From Syntrophales bacterium (lineage in GTDB: Bacteria; Desulfobacterota; Syntrophia; Syntrophales; UBA5619): a stretch of DNA of 64,000 bases. Position numbers and translations under genes: made by a program. The number at the start of each line of letters is the position of its first letter. Position 1 is the stretch's first letter. The notes under the pieces were generated by a model. That model was not told the origin of the DNA. It saw nothing but the letters and a program-made list of their open reading frames with translations, and searched no databases. Below are positions 7,382 to 15,575 of this stretch, piece by piece. The stretch is taken from NCBI GenBank assembly GCA_023229765.1, contig JALNYO010000004.1, positions 1 through 64,000 of the forward strand, read 5' to 3'.

Positions 7382-8923
7382 TTACGGGCATGAAAGCCCC
7401 ATCGTCGTGTAAGATTGGGAGCACTGTATCGCGTTCGGGTCGTAGGAACTGGTCGGCAGGCTGGCCCGGGACCCGAAATTTATGTTGAGATCTCTTGTCG
7501 TGTTCGGAGTGATGGTGATGGACCCGGATCCGGCAACACCGCCGCCGTTCCAGACGTTGATTCCGGTGCCGTTGTTCTTGACTTCTACCGCTTTGGGAGA
7601 TGTCGGATTGAATGTCACCACGGAGCCATTCGTGATGTTGATCCCATTCCCGGGAGTACCCGTATTGTTCTGGACAAGCAACCCACCGCTCACTCCCAAT
7701 CCCGAATTGTGGCTGAGAGAGATGCCATTCCCCTGCCCCGTGGTACCGCTCACCGTCAGCATTGCCAGTGGATCAACGCTTACGTTTCCCTGATAAAGAT
7801 TTAACCCGATATTTACGCTATTCTGGATTGTGAGGGTAGCAGTACCCGATACATAGAGACTGGATGACATGCTGACATAGACGCCGTGATATGCGTTATT
7901 CTCCACCAACGCCGTGCCGGAAAGGAAAAGATTGGATTCAGAATAAAGGAGGATGCCATAGTGCTTGGCCGAGCGAACGGTCAGCGTAGAAGTCGCATCC
8001 GTGTAAAAGCTGGATGCGGACCCCACGGCTATTCCATCGCGGCCATTGTTCTCGTTGAGCAGAGAACTGCTGTTCTGAAAAATAATGGAAGATGAGCCGA
8101 AGGCCAGGATGCCTTTGCCATTATTCGTTGCGTTTCCCTGATTGTTCTGGATGATAATGGACGAAGTATCGGCCAAGAGACTGGAATTGTGGGTAACATC
8201 AATCCCGTGGCGGCCGTTGCCGTTGGCCGTTACCGTGGCGGCAGTCATGTAAGCGCTGGAGCTGCCCGAAATGATCACGCCGTCCCGAAGATTGTTGTTG
8301 CTGACCACCGTACCCAGGAAGAGGATGGTGGATTCTTGAAATGCGTGGATTCCGTCTTGGCCGCTGCCCTGCACCGTCACGTTATTGAGACGGGCGCCGG
8401 CAAGACCAATGATGGAGATGCCTCTGGCCGGCGCATCCTGAACAACAGAATCCCGGATTTCGAAAGTGGCCCCGCGCATGGCGAGGATGCCGTCATTGCC
8501 GCCCGGAACGCCCTTGATGGTCACGCCGGCGATAATAACTCCTGTTGCATTTTCGATGTAGATGACATCCGCTGCGGCAACCCCGGTAATCGTCGTCGCT
8601 CCCGATCCGGCCCCCTGGATGGTCAGGGTCTTGTCTCTGATAGTCAGGGCTTCCGTGTATGTCCCGGCAGCCACATTTATGATATCCCCCGGCGCGGCGG
8701 CGTTGATAGCCTGCTGGATCGTCGGGACCTGCGACGGCACGTTGATCGTCGCACCGGCGTTTGCAGCCGTCCTGACGCTGCTGGTCACCTGCAACGCGTG
8801 AATGGCCTCGACCATATCAATCTTGTTGTCATTGTTGATATCGCCAATCGTATAGGCGAAACCGTGAAAGGGAACAATCATTAAAACCAACCCAATAAAC
8901 AGAACAAACCCCGTCTTTTTCAT
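7382..8923 (-). CDS. Secreted right-handed beta-helix repeat protein with N-terminal EF-hand motif
   Basis: 513 residues. An N-terminal signal peptide (FVLFIGLVLMIVPFHGFA) is followed by GDINNDNKIDMVEAI, a dockerin/EF-hand-like calcium loop (about residues 27-41). NVPSQVPTIQQAINAAAPGD then opens a pectate-lyase/NosD-type parallel beta-helix: many repeated turns with 'GI.V...S' and 'NN..' spacing reach the C-terminus. Such proteins bind or cleave polysaccharide or act as surface adhesins; no catalytic residues are identified. The start has a good site (aaggagggag). It stands alone between a hairpin and a long gap. Confidence 0.8.
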   Translation of the reverse strand: MKKTGFVLFIGLVLMIVPFHGFAYTIGDINNDNKIDMVEAIHALQVTSSVRTAANAGATINVPSQVPTIQQAINAAAPGDIINVAAGTYTEALTIRDKTLTIQGAGSGATTITGVAAADVIYIENATGVIIAGVTIKGVPGGNDGILAMRGATFEIRDSVVQDAPARGISIIGLAGARLNNVTVQGSGQDGIHAFQESTILFLGTVVSNNNLRDGVIISGSSSAYMTAATVTANGNGRHGIDVTHNSSLLADTSSIIIQNNQGNATNNGKGILAFGSSSIIFQNSSSLLNENNGRDGIAVGSASSFYTDATSTLTVRSAKHYGILLYSESNLFLSGTALVENNAYHGVYVSMSSSLYVSGTATLTIQNSVNIGLNLYQGNVSVDPLAMLTVSGTTGQGNGISLSHNSGLGVSGGLLVQNNTGTPGNGINITNGSVVTFNPTSPKAVEVKNNGTGINVWNGGGVAGSGSITITPNTTRDLNINFGSRASLPTSSYDPNAIQCSQSYTTMGLSCP

Positions 8924-9372
8924 AACTCCCTCCTTATTAAATCATTGATGGATAAATATGACTGGGCAGAAGGAAAATTCACCTTTGGCGAATCTTCAAT
9001 TCATTAAGATACGCCGGCAGCCAGAGAGATCAGATGAAATTCAAGCGTGAATCTTTTTGGAGATAACCGGAATAGCCTCTAAGGGAGTGGATATACTCCC
9101 ATAGAGGCTTCGCATGATCGCTTTCTTGTACCTCCCCCATCTTCTCATTTTATTCACCAGAAGGCTAAAGGTTCGGTTGATGGGTTTATATGGGGACTAC
9201 TGAGCATCAGGGAAGAAGCTGCCAACGGAAAATTTCAGCCTCAAATTGGCCATGCTGCCTTGTAAGCATTAATGATCCCCATCTGAAAGAATGCATATTA
9301 GCCAAAACAATCAAGCGCTTTACTTCAGGGAAGGAGCCCTCAGCCCCGCTCATCCTTCAATAATGCCATCTT
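8924..9372. other. Intergenic gap with a long hairpin
   Basis: About 450 bases without a convincing gene. An imperfect hairpin lies at 9074-9109 (agcctct...actccc...agaggct, stem about 14 bp). It could end transcription or be a degenerate repeat. Nothing else is recognised. Confidence 0.5.
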
Positions 9373-9885
9373 TCATAGGAAGATTACTTTATCCTGTTCG
9401 AGGCTCTCGTAGGGGTGGCCGTTCTTGAACTCATCGGGAAGCCCGATGGCGACGATGGCTAAAACCCGGAGCGGGCTTTCGATGCCCAGGGTGTTTCGCA
9501 CATAATCTTCGGAGGTCACATCCGCGTTGTGCCGCCGGTTTCTTATCTGAATCCAGCAGCTCCCCAGATTCAGACTTGCCGCGGTCAGGTGCACGATAGT
9601 CGTGGCAATGGAACAGTCCTCAATCCACACGTCGGATGAGGTTTCATCGCCGCAGACCACCACCGCAAGGGCAGCGTCTTTCAGGAAGGCGGAGCCGCTG
9701 TCCTTGCTGCGGGACAGGTTCTCGATAACCCCGGCATCCTGCACGAAGTAAAATTTCCACGGCTTAACTCCCCGGGAAGAAGGCGCCCGCAATACCGCCT
9801 CTTTCAGATCGTCTATTTTTGTTTGGTCAATTCGCTCCTTCTTGAATTTCCGGATGCTTCTTCTTTTTCTCATCAGCTCCAACAT
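9373..9885 (-). CDS. Nitroreductase family FMN oxidoreductase
   Basis: 170 residues, typical of the shorter nitroreductases. The N-terminal RKRRSIRKFKKE binds the FMN phosphate, and APSSRGVKPWKFYFV is the family's second signature. The C-terminal part has the helix GSCWIQIRNR and the terminal AIGLPDEF. Likely an FMN-dependent NAD(P)H oxidoreductase of unknown substrate. Start ATG 9885 is preceded by ggggagg. It is a single gene, with REP-like repeats just upstream. Confidence 0.85.
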   Translation of the reverse strand: MLELMRKRRSIRKFKKERIDQTKIDDLKEAVLRAPSSRGVKPWKFYFVQDAGVIENLSRSKDSGSAFLKDAALAVVVCGDETSSDVWIEDCSIATTIVHLTAASLNLGSCWIQIRNRRHNADVTSEDYVRNTLGIESPLRVLAIVAIGLPDEFKNGHPYESLEQDKVIFL

Positions 9886-9932
9886 ATTGTTCCTCCCCTC
9901 GTCATTTTTTATGCTGGAAAGACTTCCGCTCT

Positions 9933-10063
9933 GAGACCTTTGAATTTCTCCCGAAACCTTGTAATTTGTTATTCCCGTGAAAACGGGAATATGGTTTTTT
10001 CAGGAGTTTACAGATTCCCGCCTGCGCGGGAATGACAAAGAAGGGGCGTTTTTCAAAGGTCTC
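9933..10063 (+). repeat. REP-like element, copy A
   Basis: 131 bp bounded by a perfect 12-bp inverted pair (gagacctttgaa / ttcaaaggtctc). Inside are two palindromes, attcccgtgaaaacgggaat and attcccgcctgcgcgggaat. A related copy lies at 10994-11118 in the opposite orientation. The interval 9886-10456 otherwise shows no gene. Confidence 0.75.
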
Positions 10064-10456
10064 GCTCTTCCCCTGCATGCTGCGCTATTTAAGTATGCAA
10101 ACAATTTGCCGAATTCCGCCCAGAATAATAATGTCACCTGCCATCATCTGTTGATCCGCTCCGCGAAAAGCTCCCGGCGCCCACAGGAATAACCTTTGGA
10201 TTCACTCGCCGGCTTTCTGCAAAAAATAGGCTGACGCTCATTGTTTATCAACTTGTGCTTAAATATGGTCATATCGGCAAAAATAAATCAAGATAATTAT
10301 CAACTTAACAGATAAGGCATAAACCGGCGCTGCGGCCCGCAAGAGGTTTTATAATTGTTTTGACTAAAAATATTAACTTGGGGTAAGAAAGGCTGTCGGG
10401 GATGAGCGCACCTTGTCCGCCTAACAGGACCGATAAAAAAATCGAGGAGATTGAAT

Positions 10457-10777
10457 ATGGCAATGTTTGAAATAATCGGTTGAGCAACATGAGGCGATTG
10501 CGAACCGCCGACAGTTAGTCGGAGCAAGCTGAAGTTTTCTGATGATACGCAGATCAATGTTGTCGGTTTAACCGAGATAATGGCTGACCTTTACTCCCAG
10601 GGCAGGCAGGCAAATAATGAGACGGCCGCGGAGATTATTGCCAGGCTGGAAGCCGCAAAAAACTATATCCCTTCGTCGGACCGCGTCCGTAAAGAGTACC
10701 GACATGTTCTTCTGAAGGAGTATAAAACGTACATAAAGGGCAAAGCCGGAGACAGCCAGGAAGAGGCGCCGGGCTGA
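10457..10777 (+). CDS. Predicted small selenoprotein with a UxxU motif (two in-frame TGA)
   Basis: Reading from ATG 10457 gives MAMFEIIG, then TGA (10481), GCA ACA, TGA (10490), and an open frame of 94 more codons to TGA 10775. If both TGAs are selenocysteine the 106-residue product has UATUGDC after a short beta strand, as in redox CxxC proteins. The rest (GLTEIMADLYSQ, EIIARLEAAKNYIPSS, RKEYRHVLLKEYKTYI) is helical and looks coding. A ribosome site gaggag lies 7 bases before the ATG, which fits this start and not the internal ATG at 10580. A SECIS-like hairpin follows (10493-10527). A redox role is inferred. I do not recognise the family with certainty. The alternative is a decayed gene with two nonsense changes. 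Confidence 0.72.
10493..10527 (+). promoter_or_regulatory. Candidate bacterial SECIS element
   Basis: Directly after the second TGA the RNA can fold into a 5-bp perfect stem (ccgac / gtcgg, 10508-10522) with the 5-base loop agtta. An outer ttgc/gcaa pairing lies at 10498-10501 and 10524-10527. The loop starts 20 nt after the second TGA and 29 nt after the first. A G sits in the first two loop positions. These values fit the known rules for SelB-binding SECIS hairpins. Confidence 0.55.
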
Positions 10778-10880
10778 GGTACAACCTGCGGCGCTGAGGA
10801 CGCAGGTTATTCCGGCGATAGTCCCCTTCCCCCTGTTGGTGGAGGGAAAGGGAGAAAAAAAGAATTTAATATAAGATCCA

Positions 10881-11158
10881 ATTGCAAAACTCCCAACGCT
10901 GTCATTCCCGCGACGCTTCTGGGCGGGAAAACGAAGTTTAATGTTCATAATCCAGTTTTTAACTATTTGAAATCATGGATGCCCGACAAAAGCGAGAGCT
11001 TTGAAAATCTATACCCTTTTGTCATTCCCGCGCAGGCGGGAATCTATAAGCTCCCGAAAAGACCAGATTCCCGTTTTCACGGGAATGACAATTAACAACA
11101 TTTCGGGAGAAAGCTCTCAAAAGCATTCGGGCATGACACGGAGTTTTGCAATTACCTC
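10881..11158. mobile_element. MITE-like element related to 2406-2640, with nested REP
   Basis: Ends attgcaaaactc (10881-10892) and gagttttgcaat (start 11141) are inverted. The right end extends to gaggtaattgcaaaactc when reversed, close to the ends of the 2406-2640 element. REP copy B lies inside. No transposase. Confidence 0.5.
10994..11118 (-). repeat. REP-like element, copy B
   Basis: Reverse-orientation relative of 9933-10063. It has the same two palindromes (attcccgcgcaggcgggaat and attcccgttttcacgggaat) and partly conserved inverted ends (gagagctttgaa / aaagctctc). Copies A and B flank the predicted selenoprotein gene. Confidence 0.75.
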
Positions 11159-11164
11159 ATAAGA

Positions 11165-11914
11165 TCAAGCCTTTTCGGCCAACTTCAAAAAAGGCCTGAA
11201 CAGATCGATCGGGATCGGGAAGACCGTCGTTGAATTGTTCTCCGCGGCAATCTGGTTCAAGGTCTGCAGATAACGAAGCTGCAGCGACATCGGCTGGGTT
11301 TCCATCAGCGCCGCCGCCTCGACCAGTTTCTGCGCGGCCTGGAATTCGCCTTCCGCGTTAATCACCTTCGCCCGCCGCTCCCGTTCCGCTTCGGCCTGTT
11401 TGGCGATCGCCCGTTTCATCTCCTCAGGAAGGTCGATCTGCTTTACCTCCACATGAGACACCTTGATCCCCCAGGGACCGGTGCTGCGATCGAGTATCTC
11501 CTGGATCTGGAGGTTCACCTTCTCCCGTTCGGAGAGGATTTCGTCGAGTTCCATCTGGCCACAGACGCTTCTGAGCGTCGTCTGGGAAAGCTGGGACGTG
11601 GCAGAGAAATAATTTTCGATATTGATCACCGCGGAGTTGGGATCAATTACCCTAAAATAAACAACTGCGTTCACCTTGATGGAGACGTTGTCATGGGTGA
11701 TGACGTCCTGCGGCTGCACCTCCATGGTGATCGTCCGCAGATCAATCCTGACCATCTTGTCGATAACGGGAATGAGGATGATCAGACCCGGTCCCTTTGT
11801 GGCGATGATCCGCCCGAGCCGGAAGATAACGCCCCTTTCATACTCGTTGAGTATCCGGATCGCCGACGCGAGAAACATCACAACCAGAACTATCAATACG
11901 ACTAATGTGTACAT
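11165..11914 (-). CDS. Slipin (SPFH/stomatin family membrane protein)
   Basis: 249 residues. An N-terminal hairpin membrane segment (VVLIVLVVMFLASAI) is followed by the SPFH domain: NEYERGVIFRLGRI, then VDPNSAVINIENY-like sequence and ETQPMSLQLRYLQTL near the end. Slipins form oligomers that organise membrane microdomains and pair with NfeD proteases. Here the NfeD gene lies directly upstream with 13 bp between them, so the two form the standard NfeD-slipin operon. Function beyond membrane quality control is not established. Confidence 0.9.
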   Translation of the reverse strand: MYTLVVLIVLVVMFLASAIRILNEYERGVIFRLGRIIATKGPGLIILIPVIDKMVRIDLRTITMEVQPQDVITHDNVSIKVNAVVYFRVIDPNSAVINIENYFSATSQLSQTTLRSVCGQMELDEILSEREKVNLQIQEILDRSTGPWGIKVSHVEVKQIDLPEEMKRAIAKQAEAERERRAKVINAEGEFQAAQKLVEAAALMETQPMSLQLRYLQTLNQIAAENNSTTVFPIPIDLFRPFLKLAEKA

Positions 11915-11927
11915 AAAACCCTCCCCT

Positions 11928-13340
11928 TTATTTTTCTATTGGTTCGACTTTGAGCTTCAGATTCTCCACCCCAACGACCCGTATCGGGCTGCCGCCGACA
12001 ATAGGAACATCGCTGACTGCATCCCAGTATTCACCGCCGACAATAACTTTTCCATCGGTAAGGACATCGCCTATCGCCACCCCTTCCTGTCCGGTCATCC
12101 CCTCTCTGCCCCCCTGCCGGGGCCGCAATTGCGCCTTCATCGCGATCCCGACAATTACAATGAAAAAGAGCGACGTTATGGCAACGGCCGGAATCAGCAC
12201 GCTCCAGGAAACCCGGAGCGAAGAACCGGCTGTATTGAAGAGCATCAGCGAGCCGATTAATAGCGACACAACCCCTCCTATAGAAAGTATCCCGTGACTT
12301 ATAATCTTGATTTCCGCGATAAATAGAATGATGGCAAAGATAATCAGCGCGACCCCCGCATAATTTATCGACAGGGTCTGCATCGCAAATAACGCCAGGA
12401 TCAGCGATATGCCACCGATCACGCCGGGCAGAATGGCTCCGGGGGTGGAAAACTCGAAGTAAAGACCGGCAAGTCCCAACAAAAACAGGATGTAGGCAAT
12501 ATTGGGATTGCTGAGCGCGGAGAGAATCCGGTCTCTGGTTTCCATTGTCTTTTCATGGACAACGGCGCCCGCCGTCGCGATAACCCGTTTGACGCCGTTT
12601 ACGTCAACCTGCCGGCCCTCGATTTGCCGCAAGAGGGAATCCTTGTCAGTCGCCATGAGGTCGATCACATTCAGACGCAGCGCCTCTTCAGCGGTAATTG
12701 ATGCGCTTTTGCGAACCGCCTCTTCCACCCACGCCTCATTGCGACCCCTTTTTTTAGCGATCCCCTGTACGTAAGCGACGGCATCATTTTCCACCTTCAT
12801 GCTCATCGTCTTGTCCGCTGTCCCACCGATGCCGATGCCGACCGGGTGGGCTGCGCCGATGTTGGTGCCCGGCGCCATAACCGCGACATGGGCCGCGGAA
12901 ACAATGATCACCCCGGCGGAGGCTGCCCGGGCGCCGGAAGGGGCGACATACACAATAACCGGCAGCGGGGCGTTAAGAATCGCCTTGGCAATATCCCGCA
13001 TCGCCGTGTCCAGGCCACCCGGGGTGTCAATCCGGATGATTATCCCCGCGGCGTCGCCCTTGGCCGCTTCCGCAATGTTTTTTTCTATATACTCGGCGAT
13101 CGAGGGGGTAATCGCCGCATCGATGGAAATCAGATCAAAGACCGGCGCCTTTTGCGCTTCTCCCGACGAGGGGGCGGCAACACAGAAAAACAAAAGCAGC
13201 GCTGCCAGCCAGGCCAGCCTCATCTTCCGCGGCGCGCACTCGCCGCAGGCAAAAATTCCCACGCGTGCTTTGGGCCCCACGGCCTTTGTCGCACCGTGCT
13301 CACGCCTGCTTCCCCGTGTGAAACCACCATTATTCTTCAT
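11928..13340 (-). CDS. NfeD-family membrane serine protease (ClpP class)
   Basis: About 470 residues. A signal-like segment (RLAWLAALLLFFCVAAP) leads to a ClpP-like protease domain: IIIRIDTPGGLDTAMRDIAK, VAPSGARAASAG with the nucleophile serine, GTNIGAAHPVG, and a catalytic lysine region (KKRGRNEAWVEEAV). Four or five membrane segments and a C-terminal OB-fold NfeD domain (GQEGVAIGDVLTDGKVIV) follow. Start at 13340 overlaps the upstream stop (ATGA). ATG 13223, right before the signal peptide, is an alternative. Family members cleave slipin partners, and the slipin is the next gene. Confidence 0.9.
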   Translation of the reverse strand: MKNNGGFTRGSRREHGATKAVGPKARVGIFACGECAPRKMRLAWLAALLLFFCVAAPSSGEAQKAPVFDLISIDAAITPSIAEYIEKNIAEAAKGDAAGIIIRIDTPGGLDTAMRDIAKAILNAPLPVIVYVAPSGARAASAGVIIVSAAHVAVMAPGTNIGAAHPVGIGIGGTADKTMSMKVENDAVAYVQGIAKKRGRNEAWVEEAVRKSASITAEEALRLNVIDLMATDKDSLLRQIEGRQVDVNGVKRVIATAGAVVHEKTMETRDRILSALSNPNIAYILFLLGLAGLYFEFSTPGAILPGVIGGISLILALFAMQTLSINYAGVALIIFAIILFIAEIKIISHGILSIGGVVSLLIGSLMLFNTAGSSLRVSWSVLIPAVAITSLFFIVIVGIAMKAQLRPRQGGREGMTGQEGVAIGDVLTDGKVIVGGEYWDAVSDVPIVGGSPIRVVGVENLKLKVEPIEK

Positions 13341-14104
13341 GCCGTCGCATCCCTCGGTCGCAATAACTCCATGATCTTCTGGACATCTTCCCAAACCTGT
13401 TTCTTGGCCCCCGGATTTCTGAGCAGATAGGCCGGGTGATAGGTGGGCATCAGCGGTACCCCCTGGTAGTCATGAAAATGGCCTCGCAACAACGTAATCG
13501 GGGTCTCCGATTTCAACAGCGTGCGCGCCGCAAAACTGCCCAAGGCACAGATCGCCCGCGGCTTGATCGCTTCCAACTGGCTGATAAGAAACGGCTCGCA
13601 GGAAACGATCTCTTCCGGAAGCGGATTGCGGTTCCCCGGGGGGCGGCATTTCAGGATATTGCAGATGTAAACATCCCGGCGCTCCAGTCCCATCGCAATG
13701 ATGATCTTGGTCAAAAGCTGCCCGGCACGACCGACAAAGGGTTTCCCCTGGAGATCTTCGTCCCCGCCCGGCGCCTCGCCGACAAAAACCAGCTCCGCGT
13801 GGGGATTGCCCTCGCCAAAGACGATATTGCGGCGGCTTTCGGCAAGCCGGCAGCGACGGCAATCGCCAAGCTGATCCCTTGACGCATCCAGCGCCGTTTT
13901 CTGCCCGCCGGAAATCTCATCTGTACGGCGTTGCCCGAGCGGCGCTTCGGCAACCGGCAAAGACCGGCCTTCACTTACCAGGGCGCTTTTCCCGGGAACA
14001 ACATAAGAAAGAGGTTTCCCCAGTTCCCTGTCGGTAAGCACCCGCTCTTTCAGGGAACTGGCCAGCAAGCGCAACTCCTCACGCTCTTCCCTATCATCAC
14101 CCAC
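13337..14104 (-). CDS. Uracil-DNA glycosylase, family 4
   Basis: 255 residues. The UDG domain begins LGDCRRCRLAESRRNIVFGEG. It carries VGEAPGGDEDLQGKPFVGRAG (motif 1, GEAPG) and ends MPTYHPAYLLR (motif 2, HPAYLLR). Cysteines at CRRC, ICNILKC and CEPF match the four [4Fe-4S] ligands of family 4. It removes uracil formed by cytosine deamination. The first 80 residues are variable and probably disordered. Overlaps nfeD by 4 bp. Confidence 0.9.
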   Translation of the reverse strand: MGDDREEREELRLLASSLKERVLTDRELGKPLSYVVPGKSALVSEGRSLPVAEAPLGQRRTDEISGGQKTALDASRDQLGDCRRCRLAESRRNIVFGEGNPHAELVFVGEAPGGDEDLQGKPFVGRAGQLLTKIIIAMGLERRDVYICNILKCRPPGNRNPLPEEIVSCEPFLISQLEAIKPRAICALGSFAARTLLKSETPITLLRGHFHDYQGVPLMPTYHPAYLLRNPGAKKQVWEDVQKIMELLRPRDATA

Positions 14105-14199
14105 GTTAAAGCCCCTTTCCCGAAAGACAGCGGTCTGTTCTGCTGATTACCGGATCTGCAAACCTTTATTACCTGAACCAATGGTCAGTGAATATTTTT

Positions 14200-15408
14200 T
14201 CATCCTGCAAGGGGGAGCTGCTCCCGCATTTTTTTCACCCGGTCGAGGATGACGCCGGCCACCTCGAGTTTACTCAAAAGCGGCAACTCCTCCATGCCGC
14301 CCTCCCGGTCAAGAATCCGGACAATGTTCGTATCGCCCCCGAAACCGGCGCCCGCCTCGGTCACATCGTTGGCCACGATAAAATCCATCCCCTTGTCAAA
14401 AAGCTTTTTGCGGGCGTGTTCAAGCAGATGGTCCGACTCCATCGAGAAGCCGACAACAATCCGGTTACCCTTTTGCCGGGCTATTTCCGCTATGATATCG
14501 GGATTGCGCTCCAGCAGAAGCGTCATCGGGCCCTCCTTCTTCTTGATCTTGGACTCTGCGCAGACGGCGGGACGGTAATCGGCAACCGCGGCGGCCTTGA
14601 TGACGACCGTTGCGGCCGGAAGAGCTGCCAGGACGGCATCGTGCATCTGCAGGGCTGTCTTTACCGGGACAAAATCCACCCCCGCGGGCGGGGACAGGGC
14701 AACCGGGCCGCTGATCAGGGTCACCTTCGCGCCGCGGCGCCTGGCCGCGACAGCCAGCGCATATCCCATCTTGCCGGAGGAGTAGTTGCTGATAAACCTA
14801 ACCGGGTCCAGCGGCTCCTGCGTCGGCCCGGCGGTGACAATAATCCGCTCTTTCCGCAGATCCTTTTCGGCAAGCAGATACTCCACCTCTTCGGCAATAG
14901 CGACAGGTTCGGGCAGACGACCCCGCCCCTCTGTGCGGCAGGCAAGTTCGCCGTATCCGGGGGCCATGATCAAATAGCCGCGCGCGGCCAGCTCGGCAAG
15001 GTTTTTCTGAACAATGGCGTTTTCATACATGTTTACGTTCATGGCCGGGCAGAATAAAACCGGCTTCGTCGTGGCGAGAATAATCGTACTGACAAGATCA
15101 TCGGCAATTCCCGCCGCCGCCTTGCCGATGATGTTCGCCGTTGCCGGAGCGACAACAAGGAGATCGGCAAACGCGGCCAGGGCGATATGGGGTATTTCGG
15201 CCTGGGCGTTAAGGCTGAAGAGATCGGTGGCGACAGGATGGCCCGACAATGTCTCAAAGGTAAGCGGGGCAACAAGTTTGCAGGCGCTTTCGGTCATGAC
15301 GACCCGGACATCCGCCCCGCGCCGGACAAATTCCCGGAGCAGCTCGGCGGCCTTGTAGGCGGCAATGCCCCCGGTTACACAGAGCGCTATCTTTCTTTCC
15401 TTCAACAT
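14200..15408 (-). CDS. coaBC: Bifunctional phosphopantothenoylcysteine decarboxylase / phosphopantothenate-cysteine ligase
   Basis: 402 residues, normal for CoaBC. The N-terminal flavoprotein CoaC has GGIAAYKAAELLREF, the catalytic-histidine motif SxxxH in AEIPHIALAAFADLLVVAPATAN and the substrate clamp AMNVNMYENAIVQ. The CoaB half starts ERIIVTAGPTQEPLDPVRFISN and has AAAVADYRP and a conserved lysine in KIKKKE. It makes 4'-phosphopantetheine from phosphopantothenate and cysteine in CoA synthesis. It lies upstream of the udg-nfeD-slipin genes on the same strand, with about 95 bp between coaBC and udg. Confidence 0.95.
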   Translation of the reverse strand: MLKERKIALCVTGGIAAYKAAELLREFVRRGADVRVVMTESACKLVAPLTFETLSGHPVATDLFSLNAQAEIPHIALAAFADLLVVAPATANIIGKAAAGIADDLVSTIILATTKPVLFCPAMNVNMYENAIVQKNLAELAARGYLIMAPGYGELACRTEGRGRLPEPVAIAEEVEYLLAEKDLRKERIIVTAGPTQEPLDPVRFISNYSSGKMGYALAVAARRRGAKVTLISGPVALSPPAGVDFVPVKTALQMHDAVLAALPAATVVIKAAAVADYRPAVCAESKIKKKEGPMTLLLERNPDIIAEIARQKGNRIVVGFSMESDHLLEHARKKLFDKGMDFIVANDVTEAGAGFGGDTNIVRILDREGGMEELPLLSKLEVAGVILDRVKKMREQLPLAG

Positions 15409-15575
15409 TTTTATGGAGTCCCCCGAGTTCGTGGTCTGTCCGGTTTTTTAGGGTACGAGAGACTTATAACAATGATCTCAAACAATATCAAGAAATACAT
15501 ATTTCCGCTCTCCCGACCTTGCAATCCCCTCTGAAAAACGCTATAGGCCGACATAAGATTTAAGGAGGGTAGAGA

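Larger units (their letters stand above)
10778..11164. other. Repeat-filled gap between selenoprotein and slipin genes
   Basis: No gene is seen in these 387 bases. They hold the composite element 10881-11158 and, nested within it, REP copy B. Confidence 0.6.

Noticed and set aside
10580..10777. Short gene starting at ATG 10580
   Set aside because: It has no ribosome site. The frame continues upstream through two TGA codons to a well-placed ATG at 10457, so it is the tail of the predicted selenoprotein.
13223..13340. Shorter start for NfeD at 13223
   Set aside because: It is plausible because the signal peptide begins there, but the ATGA overlap at 13340 is a cleaner coupling. Noted as an alternative.
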